From NCBI RefSeq assembly GCF_036421915.1, contig NZ_JAZGOM010000001.1: a stretch of 64,000 nucleotides of DNA; one strand, written 5' to 3'. This document shows, in pieces, positions 45,901 through 53,411 of this stretch. The notes under the pieces were generated by a model. That model saw nothing but the letters and a program-made list of their open reading frames with translations, made no database searches and was not told where the DNA came from. Each line of letters starts with the position of its first letter. Within the stretch, counting starts at the first letter, position 1. The stretch is from Georgenia_A wangjunii. Its GTDB lineage: Bacteria; Actinomycetota; Actinomycetes; Actinomycetales; Actinomycetaceae. The translations under genes and the position numbers were made by a program.

Positions 45901-46295
45901 TGCCCGCCGTGCGCGAGCCGGTCGAGGCCGAGCTCGCGCTCGCGGCCCGGGCGACGGCCGAGGCGGTCCTCTACCGGCCCGGCGAGCCGGTCGGTACGGG
46001 CAACCACTCGCTGTGCCACGGCGACATCGGCAACCTCCTCGCGCTCGAGGCGATGTGGGCGCCGTCCATGGCGCCGGGCGAGGTCGCCGAGCGCACCGGC
46101 CGGACGTGGGCCGACCTCATGCGGCGCGGGCGGGACGAGGGGTGGGCGTGCGGGGTCCCCGCGGGCGTCGTCGTCCCCGGGCTCATGATGGGCCTGGCCG
46201 GGATCGCGTGGGGGCTCGCCTACGGGGCGGCGCCCGAGGGCCAGCTCGACGTCCTCACCCTGCGCACCCGCGTCCAGGGCGGGGGTGCGGCGTGA
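42906..46295 (+). CDS. lanM: Class II lanthipeptide synthetase LanM
   Basis: A bifunctional 1129-residue synthetase. The N-terminal part (about 170-560) is the kinase-like dehydratase: VYKPRRSDMDAAYGDVVDWF, DMHHENLVLAGEHPYPVDLE and RPTMIYAKVL. It phosphorylates and eliminates Ser/Thr hydroxyls. The C-terminal LanC-like cyclase (about 730-1129) has zinc ligands Cys980 (WCHGSPGAG) and Cys1037-His1038 (LCHGDIGN). The ATG at 42906 has only a weak ribosome site. Length and domain order are standard. The stop overlaps the next gene as GTGA. A single LanM must serve both precursors. Confidence 0.96.
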   Translation: MTSLIPSLQADAAAPVVSAAPTTMTPSGSAPLPWQRAATLAERLDSAPTEPDDELGRLRYARWRTLPAFRAPGATEESAIRPLGVTPELLRELLGEPDASLRARLGDAPAWVRTFEELWATGTRQMEEDREHIPDLRLLAPVLPLVLGARVALAERARAALGAGSSRYLDADLAEQVVTAMVDDPPMDELSLIVVPTTVLEVNVARESGLLHGETPQERFDDFVHLMSNPERSRALLAEYPVLARAATERLTFWIERRTELAEHLVADLDAIVETLWHRPPSTLTVDFGQGDSHRRGRSVAIVRTDAGAVVYKPRRSDMDAAYGDVVDWFNRHTPQLDLGLPLRIGRGDYAWFEFVVAQPVTDDDAADRCVWRAGATNAIMHALQATDMHHENLVLAGEHPYPVDLESLLHTDKRYATVVEQVVPNIAHEALNGSALSVGILPNTIITGHGADVVATDITPLGYRGGQVGNLTMAQVQGDETDEVRLGNARPPLDPEDADDADRPADGFLLRPEAFESGFTAAYALIASQRAEWAAPGGLLDGFRGARTRYIPRPTMIYAKVLSESYHPDFMRDGLDRALCLGKLLAGYTDRPVRDAMIAGEVDDLLVGDIPFFEIDVATGSILRLDGEESIERDGDTPLEVVRAVVGAMGPADAEIQRQVIRYSFASALLAGRDATGSDAHAEDEVDLAALLPPTMPDPARREEKIEAALEVSQLLLDRMVRRPGGVGWLSLTAVAERHWVISPAVMDTYAGLSGIGLGLTAVGQIAGDERISAAAEEVMDQVVGYDPLILTDPTSIEKTREAFGTGAYGHLTGMAVALAHTGARFGRADYTRTALRALDLMAHLADTDTDHDIVAGNAGAVLGVLAVMERAEVPGGRAILSRLVRRLIDAGQERDGRWSWPQAGGGTPLVGFSHGTTGIALALARAGRLLGDRDAATVAAGALEYDRQHLVRATGDWVDLRTEARDTDDGEMHMRAWCHGSPGAGLGRAELVALDLLPAVREPVEAELALAARATAEAVLYRPGEPVGTGNHSLCHGDIGNLLALEAMWAPSMAPGEVAERTGRTWADLMRRGRDEGWACGVPAGVVVPGLMMGLAGIAWGLAYGAAPEGQLDVLTLRTRVQGGGAA

Positions 46296-46705
46296 GCGCC
46301 GTCGTCCGGCCGCCGCGCCGCGACGCGACCCTGCCCGAGTTCCCCCCGAAACGGCTGACGATCGTCCTCACCCTCGTGACGACGGCGGCGCTCGTCGCGT
46401 GCGTCCTGCTCGTCCGCGTGCCGCAGGTGGCCGAGCTGACGCTCGTCGGCGTCCGGGCGGACGAGCTGCGCGTCGCCGGGCTCAATGTGCCCGAGCTCGA
46501 GGACGGTGACCGCGTGACCATCTGGGTCGGCGAGACCGAGGTGAGCGGCACCGCCTCCGGCCTCGAGGCGATCCCCGAGAGCGAGGCGCACGCCTTCCTC
46601 CTCGACCTCGACGAGAACCTCGTCGACGTACCGGTCCAGTACTCGACGGCGCGCGCCGACTTCGGCGCGACGAGCGTCCTGGATGCCCTCGTCGGGCAGT
46701 GGTGA
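46292..46705 (+). CDS. Short single-pass membrane protein, possible mini membrane-fusion partner of LanT
   Basis: A 137-residue protein. A basic N-terminus (residues 1-22) is followed by one membrane helix (about 23-43, IVLTLVTTAALVACVLLV) and an acidic extracytoplasmic beta-rich domain of about 90 residues (LEDGDRVTIWVGETEVSG). The layout resembles a stripped-down HlyD-type adaptor without the coiled-coil hairpin; that similarity is by pattern only. It overlaps both lanM and lanT by four bases (GTGA), so it is probably made with the transporter. Confidence 0.75.
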   Translation: MSAVVRPPRRDATLPEFPPKRLTIVLTLVTTAALVACVLLVRVPQVAELTLVGVRADELRVAGLNVPELEDGDRVTIWVGETEVSGTASGLEAIPESEAHAFLLDLDENLVDVPVQYSTARADFGATSVLDALVGQW

Positions 46706-48873
46706 GGATGGGCATGCGCACGCGACGACGGATCCCCATCCAGCTCCAGGCCACCCCGACGGAGTGCGGTCTGGCCTGCCTCGCGATGATCTCGTCCTTC
46801 CATGGGCGGGCGACCACGGTGAGCGAGGTCCGCCGCGCCATCGACGTGGGCCGCGACGGCGCGAGCCTCAAGCAGATCAAGGACCACGCCCAGGCCGAGG
46901 GGCTCGTCGTCCAGGCGGTGCGGTGCCCCATCGAGCACGTCCCGACCCTGCCGCGCGCCACCCTCATCACGTGGACGAGCTCGCACTTCGTCGTCCTCGA
47001 CCGGGTGACGAGCCGCGGCGTGCGGATCCTCGACCCGGCCGACGGCGAGCTGGTCGTCACCCACGAGGAGTTCGCCCAGTCCTACACGGGCGTCGCGCTC
47101 ACCTTCACCCCGGGCCCGGAGTTCGAGCCACGGCGGCGCTCCGGCCTCGGGTTCCGCCGGTTCGTCGCGCCGTACGTGCCCCGGGCGCGGGCGAAGCTCG
47201 CCGGGCTCATCGCGCTGGGCTTCGTGCTCACCGCCGTCGGCGCGATCCCGGCGCTGCTGACGAAGGTCGTCGTCGACAGCCTCGTCCCGGCGGGCGACGT
47301 CGGGCCGATCGGTGCGATGGTCGGCATCAGCGCCGCCTTCGCGCTGTCCTACCTCTTCACCGGGCTCCTGCGCGCCGAGCTCCTCCTCTGGCTGGAGAAA
47401 CGGCTGGACGCCTCCCTCATGGCGGGCATCCTCGACCACCTGCTCGTCCTGCCGTACCGCTACTTCCAGCAGCGCAGCACCGGCGACCTCCTCGTGCGGT
47501 TCTCGAGCACGGCCTACATCCGCGACGTCCTGAGCGGGCGCCTGCTGCCCATGGTCATCGACGCGGTCTTCGTCGTCGTCTACCTCGCGTTCATCGCGGC
47601 GAACTCGCTCGTCTACGCCGGGCTCATCCTCGCCGTCATCGTCATCCAGGCCGTCGTCATCGCGGCGTTCGCGGCACCGGCCCGCCGCCAGGCCGAGCGG
47701 GAGATGGCGGAGATGTCCGCCTCGCAGAGCGTGCTGCTCGAGACGATCCGGGCCGTGGAGACCGTCAAGAGCCTCGGCACCGAGGACCAGGCGTACCGCC
47801 GCTGGGGGGCATCGTTCGCGCGTCAGCTCGACGCCGGCGCACGCCGGACGCGCCTGGACAACACCCTGGGTAACCTCCTCGACTCCGTCTCCTACATCGT
47901 GCCGGTGCTCATGCTCCTGCTCGGTGCCGTCATGGTCATCAACGGCGAGCTGAGCCTGGGCACGATGCTCGCACTCAACTCCCTCGCGGGGATGGCGCTC
48001 GGGCCGGTGCGCTCCATCGGGATGAACCTCCAGGTACTCCAGACCGTCCGGGTCCACCTCGCCCGGCTGCGCGACATCCTCGACGAGAACCCCGAGGACA
48101 CCCACGAGGACATGCCCGAGCGGGAGCTGCGCGGGGCTATCGACGTCGAGAACGTCTCCTTCCGCTACGGCGACTCCTCCCCGTACGTCCTCGACGGCAT
48201 CGACTGCCGCATCCGGGCGGGGGAGTTCGTCGCCGTCATCGGCCCGAGCGGGTCGGGCAAGAGCACGCTCGCCCGCCTGCTCCTCGGGCTCCTCGACCCG
48301 TCTACCGGGCAGGTCCGCTACGACGGCGTGCCGATGGATGAGATGAAGCTCTCCTACCTGCGGCGCCAGTGCGGGATGGTCACCCAGGACTCGGAGGTGA
48401 CGAGCGGGTCGCTCCTGTCGAACATCCGCGCAGGGCGCGAGGAGGTGAGCGACGAGGACGCCGTCGCGGCAGCGCAGGTCGCCGCGCTCGCGGAGGACGT
48501 GGCTGCCATGCCCATGGGGTTCGACACCCCGCTCGGGGAGTCCGGCGTCGGGCTCTCCGGTGGGCAGCGCCAGCGCCTCGCCATCGCGCGCGCGGTGGCC
48601 GGGTCGCCGAAGATCCTCGTTCTCGACGAGGCGACGAGCCACCTCGATGCTCCCACCGAGCAGCGCATCACGGAGCAGCTCGAGCGGCTGCCCGTCACGA
48701 GGGTCGTCATCGCCCACCGGCTGAGCACGGTCGTCAACGCTGACCGGATCATCCTCATGCGCGGTGGCCGGGTGGCGTGCAGCGGCACCCATGCCGAGAT
48801 GCTCGGGCAACCGGAGTACGTCAGCTTTATCGGAAACCAGCTGGGCCGACCGGCCGTGGGAGCACTCCCGTGA
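46702..48873 (+). CDS. lanT: Lanthipeptide ABC exporter with C39 leader peptidase
   Basis: A 723-residue exporter-protease. The N-terminal C39 peptidase has catalytic Cys22 (QATPTECGLACLAM), His95 (SHFVVLD) and Asp111 (DPADG); it cuts after the double-Gly of the leaders. The membrane domain (about 160-440) is followed by an ATPase with Walker A GPSGSGKST (514-522), signature LSGGQRQRLAIARA and Walker B ILVLDEATSHLD. The start at GTG 46702 overlaps the previous stop; GTG 46699 and ATGs at 46708 and 46714 are alternatives. It cleaves and exports the modified peptides. Confidence 0.95.
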   Translation: MRMGMRTRRRIPIQLQATPTECGLACLAMISSFHGRATTVSEVRRAIDVGRDGASLKQIKDHAQAEGLVVQAVRCPIEHVPTLPRATLITWTSSHFVVLDRVTSRGVRILDPADGELVVTHEEFAQSYTGVALTFTPGPEFEPRRRSGLGFRRFVAPYVPRARAKLAGLIALGFVLTAVGAIPALLTKVVVDSLVPAGDVGPIGAMVGISAAFALSYLFTGLLRAELLLWLEKRLDASLMAGILDHLLVLPYRYFQQRSTGDLLVRFSSTAYIRDVLSGRLLPMVIDAVFVVVYLAFIAANSLVYAGLILAVIVIQAVVIAAFAAPARRQAEREMAEMSASQSVLLETIRAVETVKSLGTEDQAYRRWGASFARQLDAGARRTRLDNTLGNLLDSVSYIVPVLMLLLGAVMVINGELSLGTMLALNSLAGMALGPVRSIGMNLQVLQTVRVHLARLRDILDENPEDTHEDMPERELRGAIDVENVSFRYGDSSPYVLDGIDCRIRAGEFVAVIGPSGSGKSTLARLLLGLLDPSTGQVRYDGVPMDEMKLSYLRRQCGMVTQDSEVTSGSLLSNIRAGREEVSDEDAVAAAQVAALAEDVAAMPMGFDTPLGESGVGLSGGQRQRLAIARAVAGSPKILVLDEATSHLDAPTEQRITEQLERLPVTRVVIAHRLSTVVNADRIILMRGGRVACSGTHAEMLGQPEYVSFIGNQLGRPAVGALP

Positions 48874-48899
48874 GCGGCCGCAACGAAAGGACAGGACAC

Positions 48900-49073
48900 A
48901 TGAAGCAGTGGGGAATCGTCATGATGCTCGTCGGGATCGTGGTCCTGGCAGGCAGCGCCCTTTTCGTGGGCGTCCACGTGCTCAATTTCATCGGCGCCGC
49001 ACTCATCCTCTTCCCGGTCGTGCTGTACCTGATCCGCCTCGCGGAGAGCTCGTGGAAGGGCGCCGCGCGATGA
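48900..49073 (+). CDS. 57-residue membrane peptide in lanthipeptide cluster
   Basis: A tiny hydrophobic protein: two membrane segments (about residues 4-24 and 27-46) and a basic end (SSWKGAAR). AAAGGACAGG precedes the ATG at 48900, and its stop overlaps the next gene (ATGA), so it is translated with the ABC immunity pair. Its size and position suit a lantibiotic immunity peptide or a small subunit of the LanFE transporter. No family recognised. Confidence 0.7.
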   Translation: MKQWGIVMMLVGIVVLAGSALFVGVHVLNFIGAALILFPVVLYLIRLAESSWKGAAR

Positions 49074-49807
49074 CCGGGACCACCGTGGTGGTCGAGGGGC
49101 TCGCGAAGTCCTACCGAGGCCACCGCGCGGTGCGCGACCTGTCCTTCACGGCCCACCCCGGGCGCATCACGGGGCTGCTCGGCCCCAACGGTGCCGGGAA
49201 GACGACGACGCTGCGGATGCTCCTCGGCCTGGTCCAGCCCGACGCCGGGTCCGCCACGTTCAACGGCACGGCCTACCGCGACCTCACGACCGCCCCGCGC
49301 ACCGTGGGAGCCGTCCTCGACGGGACCGGCTTCCACCCCCTGCGCTCGGGGCGTGCGCACCTGCGCACCACGGCCAAGGCCGTCGGGGCGACGCGCGCCC
49401 GACTGGACGAGCTCGTCGAGCTCGTCGGCCTCGGCGAGGCGATCGGCCGGCGCGTCGGGGGGTACTCCCTGGGGATGAAGCAGCGGCTCGCGCTCGCGGA
49501 CGTCCTGCTCGCGGATCCGGAGGTGCTCATCCTCGACGAGCCGACGAACGGTCTCGACCCCGTGGGGATGGCGTGGCTGCGGGGGCTGCTACGGGCGAAG
49601 GCCGCCGCGGGCGCGACCGTGCTCGTCTCCTCGCACCTCCTCGCCGAGGTCGAGCAGGCCGTCGACGACGTCCTCATCATCGACGGCGGCACCGTCGTCC
49701 TCGCGGACTCCCTCGAGGCGCTGCGGGCGCGGGAGAGCGACTTCAACCTCGAGCGGCTCTACCTCGAGGCCGTCCACGCCTCGCCGGCGGGAGCGTGGTC
49801 CGCGTGA
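49070..49807 (+). CDS. lanF: ABC transporter ATP-binding protein, lantibiotic self-protection type
   Basis: A 245-residue ATPase: Walker A GPNGAGKTTT, signature YSLGMKQRLALADVLL, Walker B VLILDEPTNGLDP and the H-loop LVSSHLL. The signature form (SLGMKQR) is typical of bacitracin/lantibiotic immunity and CcmA-like ATPases. It overlaps the 57-residue peptide (ATGA) and the permease (GTGA). With the permease it should expel mature lanthipeptide from the membrane and protect the producer. Confidence 0.9.
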   Translation: MTGTTVVVEGLAKSYRGHRAVRDLSFTAHPGRITGLLGPNGAGKTTTLRMLLGLVQPDAGSATFNGTAYRDLTTAPRTVGAVLDGTGFHPLRSGRAHLRTTAKAVGATRARLDELVELVGLGEAIGRRVGGYSLGMKQRLALADVLLADPEVLILDEPTNGLDPVGMAWLRGLLRAKAAAGATVLVSSHLLAEVEQAVDDVLIIDGGTVVLADSLEALRARESDFNLERLYLEAVHASPAGAWSA

Positions 49808-50628
49808 GCGCCGTCGCCGTCGAGTGGCGTAAGGCCGTCACCACCCCGACGTGGTGGCTCCTCGCACTCTGCGCGTTCCTCTTCATCGCCCTCATCGGGG
49901 GGCTCGTGACGATGAACATCACGGGGCAGGTGCCGGACGACCTCGTCTACACCGAGGGCGGGGCCACTCACCTCGTCAGCACCCCGCTCGAGTACATCTA
50001 CTCGTTCGCCGCCCGCGCGGGTTACGTCTTCCCGTTCCTCCTCGGGGCGCTTCTCATCACCGCCGAGTACCGGCACGGGACGCTGTCCCGCTCGCTCCTC
50101 CTCAGCCGGTCCCGGCTCGACTTCTACACGGCCAAGACGGTGGTCGGGGCAGGCACCGGCCTGGCCTACGGGATCGCCGCTGCCGCCGTGGGCGGGGTGA
50201 CGACGGCGGCCGTCCTGACGATGCGCGGCATCTCCAGCGACGTCGGCACGGCCGAGATCCAGGGCATCCTGCTGCGGACCGTCGCCGCGTTCGTCCTGTG
50301 GGCGCTCATCGGGGTGGGCCTGGGTGCGCTCCTGCGCAACCAGGCCGTGACGATCGGTGTCGTCCTGCTCTTCACCCTGTTCATCGAGCCGACCCTCACG
50401 TCCATGGGCAACGAGAACGCCGACCTCAACACCTTCGCCAAGTACCTGCCCGGCGCCGCGAGCCTCTCGCTCGTGTGGCCGCCGACCGGGTCCGAGACGC
50501 GGGGGATGGGCGCCGCGCTCGAGTCGCTCGGCTGGGTCGAGGGCGGCCTCGTGCTAGCCGCCTACGCGGCGGTCGCCGTCGTGGCGGGGTACCTCGTGAG
50601 CCTGCGGAGGCGGGACATCACGAGCTGA
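49804..50628 (+). CDS. lanE: ABC-2-type permease, lantibiotic self-protection type
   Basis: A 274-residue membrane protein with six helices: an early one (TWWLLALCAFLFIALIGGLV), a loop of about 45 residues containing VYTEGG, then TAEYRHGTLSRSLLLSRSR, a motif usual in ABC-2 permeases of this group. The GTG start at 49804 overlaps lanF. Only one permease gene is present, whereas many clusters have LanE and LanG; a homodimer is likely. It ends the cluster, facing the vsr gene. Confidence 0.87.
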   Translation: MSAVAVEWRKAVTTPTWWLLALCAFLFIALIGGLVTMNITGQVPDDLVYTEGGATHLVSTPLEYIYSFAARAGYVFPFLLGALLITAEYRHGTLSRSLLLSRSRLDFYTAKTVVGAGTGLAYGIAAAAVGGVTTAAVLTMRGISSDVGTAEIQGILLRTVAAFVLWALIGVGLGALLRNQAVTIGVVLLFTLFIEPTLTSMGNENADLNTFAKYLPGAASLSLVWPPTGSETRGMGAALESLGWVEGGLVLAAYAAVAVVAGYLVSLRRRDITS

Positions 50629-50664
50629 GGTTCTCGCCCTGGTGCGATGCGGGCGGCCCGCGCC

Positions 50665-51150
50665 TCAGCCCTCGGGCGGGGCGCCGGCCGCCTGCGGCGC
50701 GTTCCGGCCGGTGGTAGGACACGCGTCGAGCGCGGCGAGGATGCGTTCGGCAGCGGCTTCAGGCGTCTCGTGCTCCCAGAACCGCAGGACCGTCCACCCC
50801 TGCTCGACGAGACGCGCGGTCGTGTCAGCGTCACGTGCCTGGTTGGTGGCCAACTTGCTCGACCACCACGCGGAGTTCGCGGCCGGCCGGGTGCCGTGCT
50901 CTGCGCATCCGTGCCAGAAGCAGCCGTCGATGAAGACGGCGACCTTCGCGCGCGTGAAGGCGATGTCGATCGTTCGGCGGGCGTTGCCGGGGACGCGGTA
51001 GGCCACGCGGTACCGGCGGCCGGCAGCGTGCAGCAACCGGCGGACGGCCACCTCGGGCGCTGTGTCCCGACGCCGCAGCGTGCTCATGCGCGAGGAGACC
51101 GCGGCGCCTGAGGAGCCCGGATGAGGCGGGACGGAGAACGTTCGGACCAC
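50665..51150 (-). CDS. vsr: Very short patch repair (Vsr) endonuclease
   Basis: A 161-residue Vsr nickase. It cuts next to T:G mismatches that arise when 5-methylcytosine made by a partner methylase deaminates. Motifs are complete: MSTLRRRDTAPEVAVRRLLH, RRTIDIAF with catalytic Asp62, and VAVFIDGCFWHGCAEHG with zinc-site residues, then WTVLRFWEHE. The GTG at 51150 is the likely start; the frame extends upstream without family similarity. It is divergent from the methyltransferase, 172 bases apart. It marks the left end of the defence island. Confidence 0.93.
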   Translation of the reverse strand: MVRTFSVPPHPGSSGAAVSSRMSTLRRRDTAPEVAVRRLLHAAGRRYRVAYRVPGNARRTIDIAFTRAKVAVFIDGCFWHGCAEHGTRPAANSAWWSSKLATNQARDADTTARLVEQGWTVLRFWEHETPEAAAERILAALDACPTTGRNAPQAAGAPPEG

Positions 51151-51322
51151 GCGTTCTAGTGTCCGCCACGATGGCCCTCGCGGCCGAGGCCGCGCAGCGT
51201 TGCCTGCTGCACCTTCGGCAGTGATGACTGCTCGGCCACAGCCCACTCCGTGCGCCCATCCTGTGTCCTCGACGGCGCCGTACGGTCAGCGCGATCGACC
51301 GCGACGCAGGGAGATGAGTCCT

Positions 51323-52804
51323 ATGGAGCCCGTCCAAGCCGTCCTTCCGCTCGACTGGGCGTGTGAGGCACGCCCGGTTCGCGAGGCGCGCCGCCTGCCA
51401 GCGCCCGCGATGTCGGACCCGGAAGGTAAGCTGGCCGGCATGTCGTTCTCCTTCGTCGATCTCTTCGCGGGCATCGGCGGCTTCCATGCCGCGCTCTCCG
51501 CGCTCGGTGGCAGCTGCACCTTCGCGTCCGAGATCGACCCCATCGCCAAGGCCGTCTACGAGCGGAACTGGAAGATGGACGTAGCGGGCGACATCGTCGA
51601 ACTGACCCAGGACCGGATGGACGTGCCGGCGCACGACGTCCTTGCCGCCGGCTTCCCGTGCCAGCCCTTCTCCAAGTCGGGGTTCCAGCGCGGCATGGAC
51701 GAGACGCGAGGGACGCTCTTCTGGAACATCGCCCGCGTGCTGGAAGAGCGGCAACCCTCGGTCATCCTGCTCGAGAACGTCCGCAACCTCGCAGGGCCTC
51801 GGCACCGGGATACGACCTGGCGGGTGATCGTGCGGACGCTCCGAGACCTCGGCTACAAGGTCGCGAGCGAACCGACCATCTTCTCCCCGCACCTCCTGCC
51901 GCCCGAGCTCGGCGGCCGGCCCCAGGTCCGCGAGCGAGTCTTCATCACCGGGACGTACGTCGGTCGTGACCGGGCGTGGGCTGAGTCGTCCGACCAGCCG
52001 CTTCTGCTCAACCGGCCGGTCGGCGGCTGGGACCCCCAGTCGTGGGACGTCGAGCGCCACCTCCCGTTGGAGAGCGACGACGACATCGCGGGCGTCGACC
52101 GTTACCGGCTCAACCCGTCCGAGACCGGTTGGATAGCCATGTGGGAGGACCTGCTCACCGAGATCAGGGCGGAGTCCGGCAATGCGAAGCTTCCTGGGTT
52201 CCCGGTGTGGGCCGATGCCTTCAGGGTGGAACCCCTTATCGAGGCCGGGACGCCGCCTTGGAAAGCAGACTTCCTGCGGAAGAACAGCGCGTTCTACCGC
52301 CAGTACAGGGCGATCATCGACTCCTGGCTCGCGCGGTACGACGACCTGCGCGACGTGCCGCCGTCACGGCGCAAACTCGAGTGGCAGGCCCAGGACGCGG
52401 CATCGCTCTGGGATACCGTTATGCACTTCCGACCCTCTGGTATCCGCGCGAAGAAGCCGTCGTACCTTCCGGCGCTCGTAGCGATCACTCAGACGAGCAT
52501 CGTGGGGCAGCGGCGCCGGCGGATCACTCCGCGGGAGGCCGCCCGCCTCCAGGGGTTGCCCGACTGGTTCGACTTCGGGGCGCAGACCGACGCAGCCAGC
52601 TACAAGCAGATGGGCAACGGAGTCAACGTCGGCGCCGCGTACTACCTGCTTCGTGAGCACGTGCTGCGCGACCAAGAGGACGTCGCTTTGCGTGCACCGC
52701 ATCTCGTGAAGTCAGTCCTCTCCGCGCCGGTTTCCTCGGATGATGCGCTGGAGAGGGCGGACGTCGACCGCACCGCCGCAGCCGGGGTGTTCGCTCCGGC
52801 ATAG
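51323..52804 (+). CDS. dcm: DNA (cytosine-5-)-methyltransferase
   Basis: A 493-residue C5 methyltransferase. Motif I is SFVDLFAGIGGFHAAL (about 43-58). The catalytic loop GFPCQPFS has Cys113. ENVRNL (151-156), QVRERVF (201-207), TPREAARLQGLPDWF and the final KQMGNGVNVGAAYYLL are also present. The target recognition region between motifs VIII and IX is long (about 215-400) and unlike well-known enzymes, so the site is unknown. ATG 51323 is spaced well from AGGGAG; ATG 51314 would add three residues. It should protect host DNA from the neighbouring Z1-operon nuclease. Confidence 0.95.
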   Translation: MEPVQAVLPLDWACEARPVREARRLPAPAMSDPEGKLAGMSFSFVDLFAGIGGFHAALSALGGSCTFASEIDPIAKAVYERNWKMDVAGDIVELTQDRMDVPAHDVLAAGFPCQPFSKSGFQRGMDETRGTLFWNIARVLEERQPSVILLENVRNLAGPRHRDTTWRVIVRTLRDLGYKVASEPTIFSPHLLPPELGGRPQVRERVFITGTYVGRDRAWAESSDQPLLLNRPVGGWDPQSWDVERHLPLESDDDIAGVDRYRLNPSETGWIAMWEDLLTEIRAESGNAKLPGFPVWADAFRVEPLIEAGTPPWKADFLRKNSAFYRQYRAIIDSWLARYDDLRDVPPSRRKLEWQAQDAASLWDTVMHFRPSGIRAKKPSYLPALVAITQTSIVGQRRRRITPREAARLQGLPDWFDFGAQTDAASYKQMGNGVNVGAAYYLLREHVLRDQEDVALRAPHLVKSVLSAPVSSDDALERADVDRTAAAGVFAPA

Positions 52805-53123
52805 TCGAAACTCAAGTTGACGTACCACCGGTTCCATAATCCGTGTCCAGTTACCTTCTCGATGGGAGCCCAATGCTGGTATGCGGCCAGCACATCGCAA
52901 CGAGTACAGGGATCAGCGATGCTGGGCGCGAAAACGCACACCGTAGCGTCGGATCTGACAACGTCGAGGTTCTCGAGACGGATCAGCAGACTTCGTCGCT
53001 CTCCTTACCGGATGCCCGAAGAGCTTGATGGGTGTGGTTGGGGGCGCTGAGCGGGACGGAATCCGACGGCGTGGCGGGAGGCACGCGAACAGTTGTTACA
53101 CCGTTCTGCCTCAGCAGCGCGTG
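52805..53123. other. 319-base convergent intergenic region, no gene seen
   Basis: The gap lies between the methyltransferase and the end of the leftward Z1 operon. No frame has both a plausible ribosome site and recognisable sequence. Composition is less GC-rich than to the left of 50.6 kb, matching the following operon. Confidence 0.5.
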
Positions 53124-53411
53124 TCACTCACCGGTGTAGAAGTGGACCGCCTCGCGCACCGCTTGGAGCCCCTTGAGCGTGACCGTGCCGCCTCGCGACT
53201 CGTAGTCGGGCGCCCACACTTCACCGGTCGACTCAACGATCGCCTGCGCGATCTCTGGCTTGGTCAATCGTGACGGGAACCCGAGCGCGAGTTCCTGGTT
53301 GACGATGTCGAAGATGGCGCGCGGCTCGGTCGAACCGGTTGACATCTTGGGCGGCTCCCTGTTCAAGGCGTTCGCGATCTGGATCACGACGTCCTTCTTT
53401 TGGACCCTCAC
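53124..53411 (-). CDS. 95-residue protein, last gene of Z1 operon
   Basis: A small protein of unknown function. It begins with a helix-like basic segment (VQKKDVVIQIANALNR) and contains FPSRLTKPEIAQAIVESTG, which could be a helix-turn-helix, before a short beta-like end. The ATG at 53411 overlaps the preceding gene's stop as ATGA, so it is co-translated with the nuclease candidate. It may be a DNA-binding or specificity accessory; no family recognised. Confidence 0.72.
   Translation of the reverse strand: MRVQKKDVVIQIANALNREPPKMSTGSTEPRAIFDIVNQELALGFPSRLTKPEIAQAIVESTGEVWAPDYESRGGTVTLKGLQAVREAVHFYTGE

Noticed and set aside
42882..46019. 1045-codon leftward open frame opposite lanM
   Set aside because: Antisense to the entire LanM coding region with shadow-type composition and no domain motifs.
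52817..53050. Short rightward frame in the gap after the methyltransferase
   Set aside because: No ribosome site, no recognisable sequence and similar short frames on the opposite strand; treated as non-coding.
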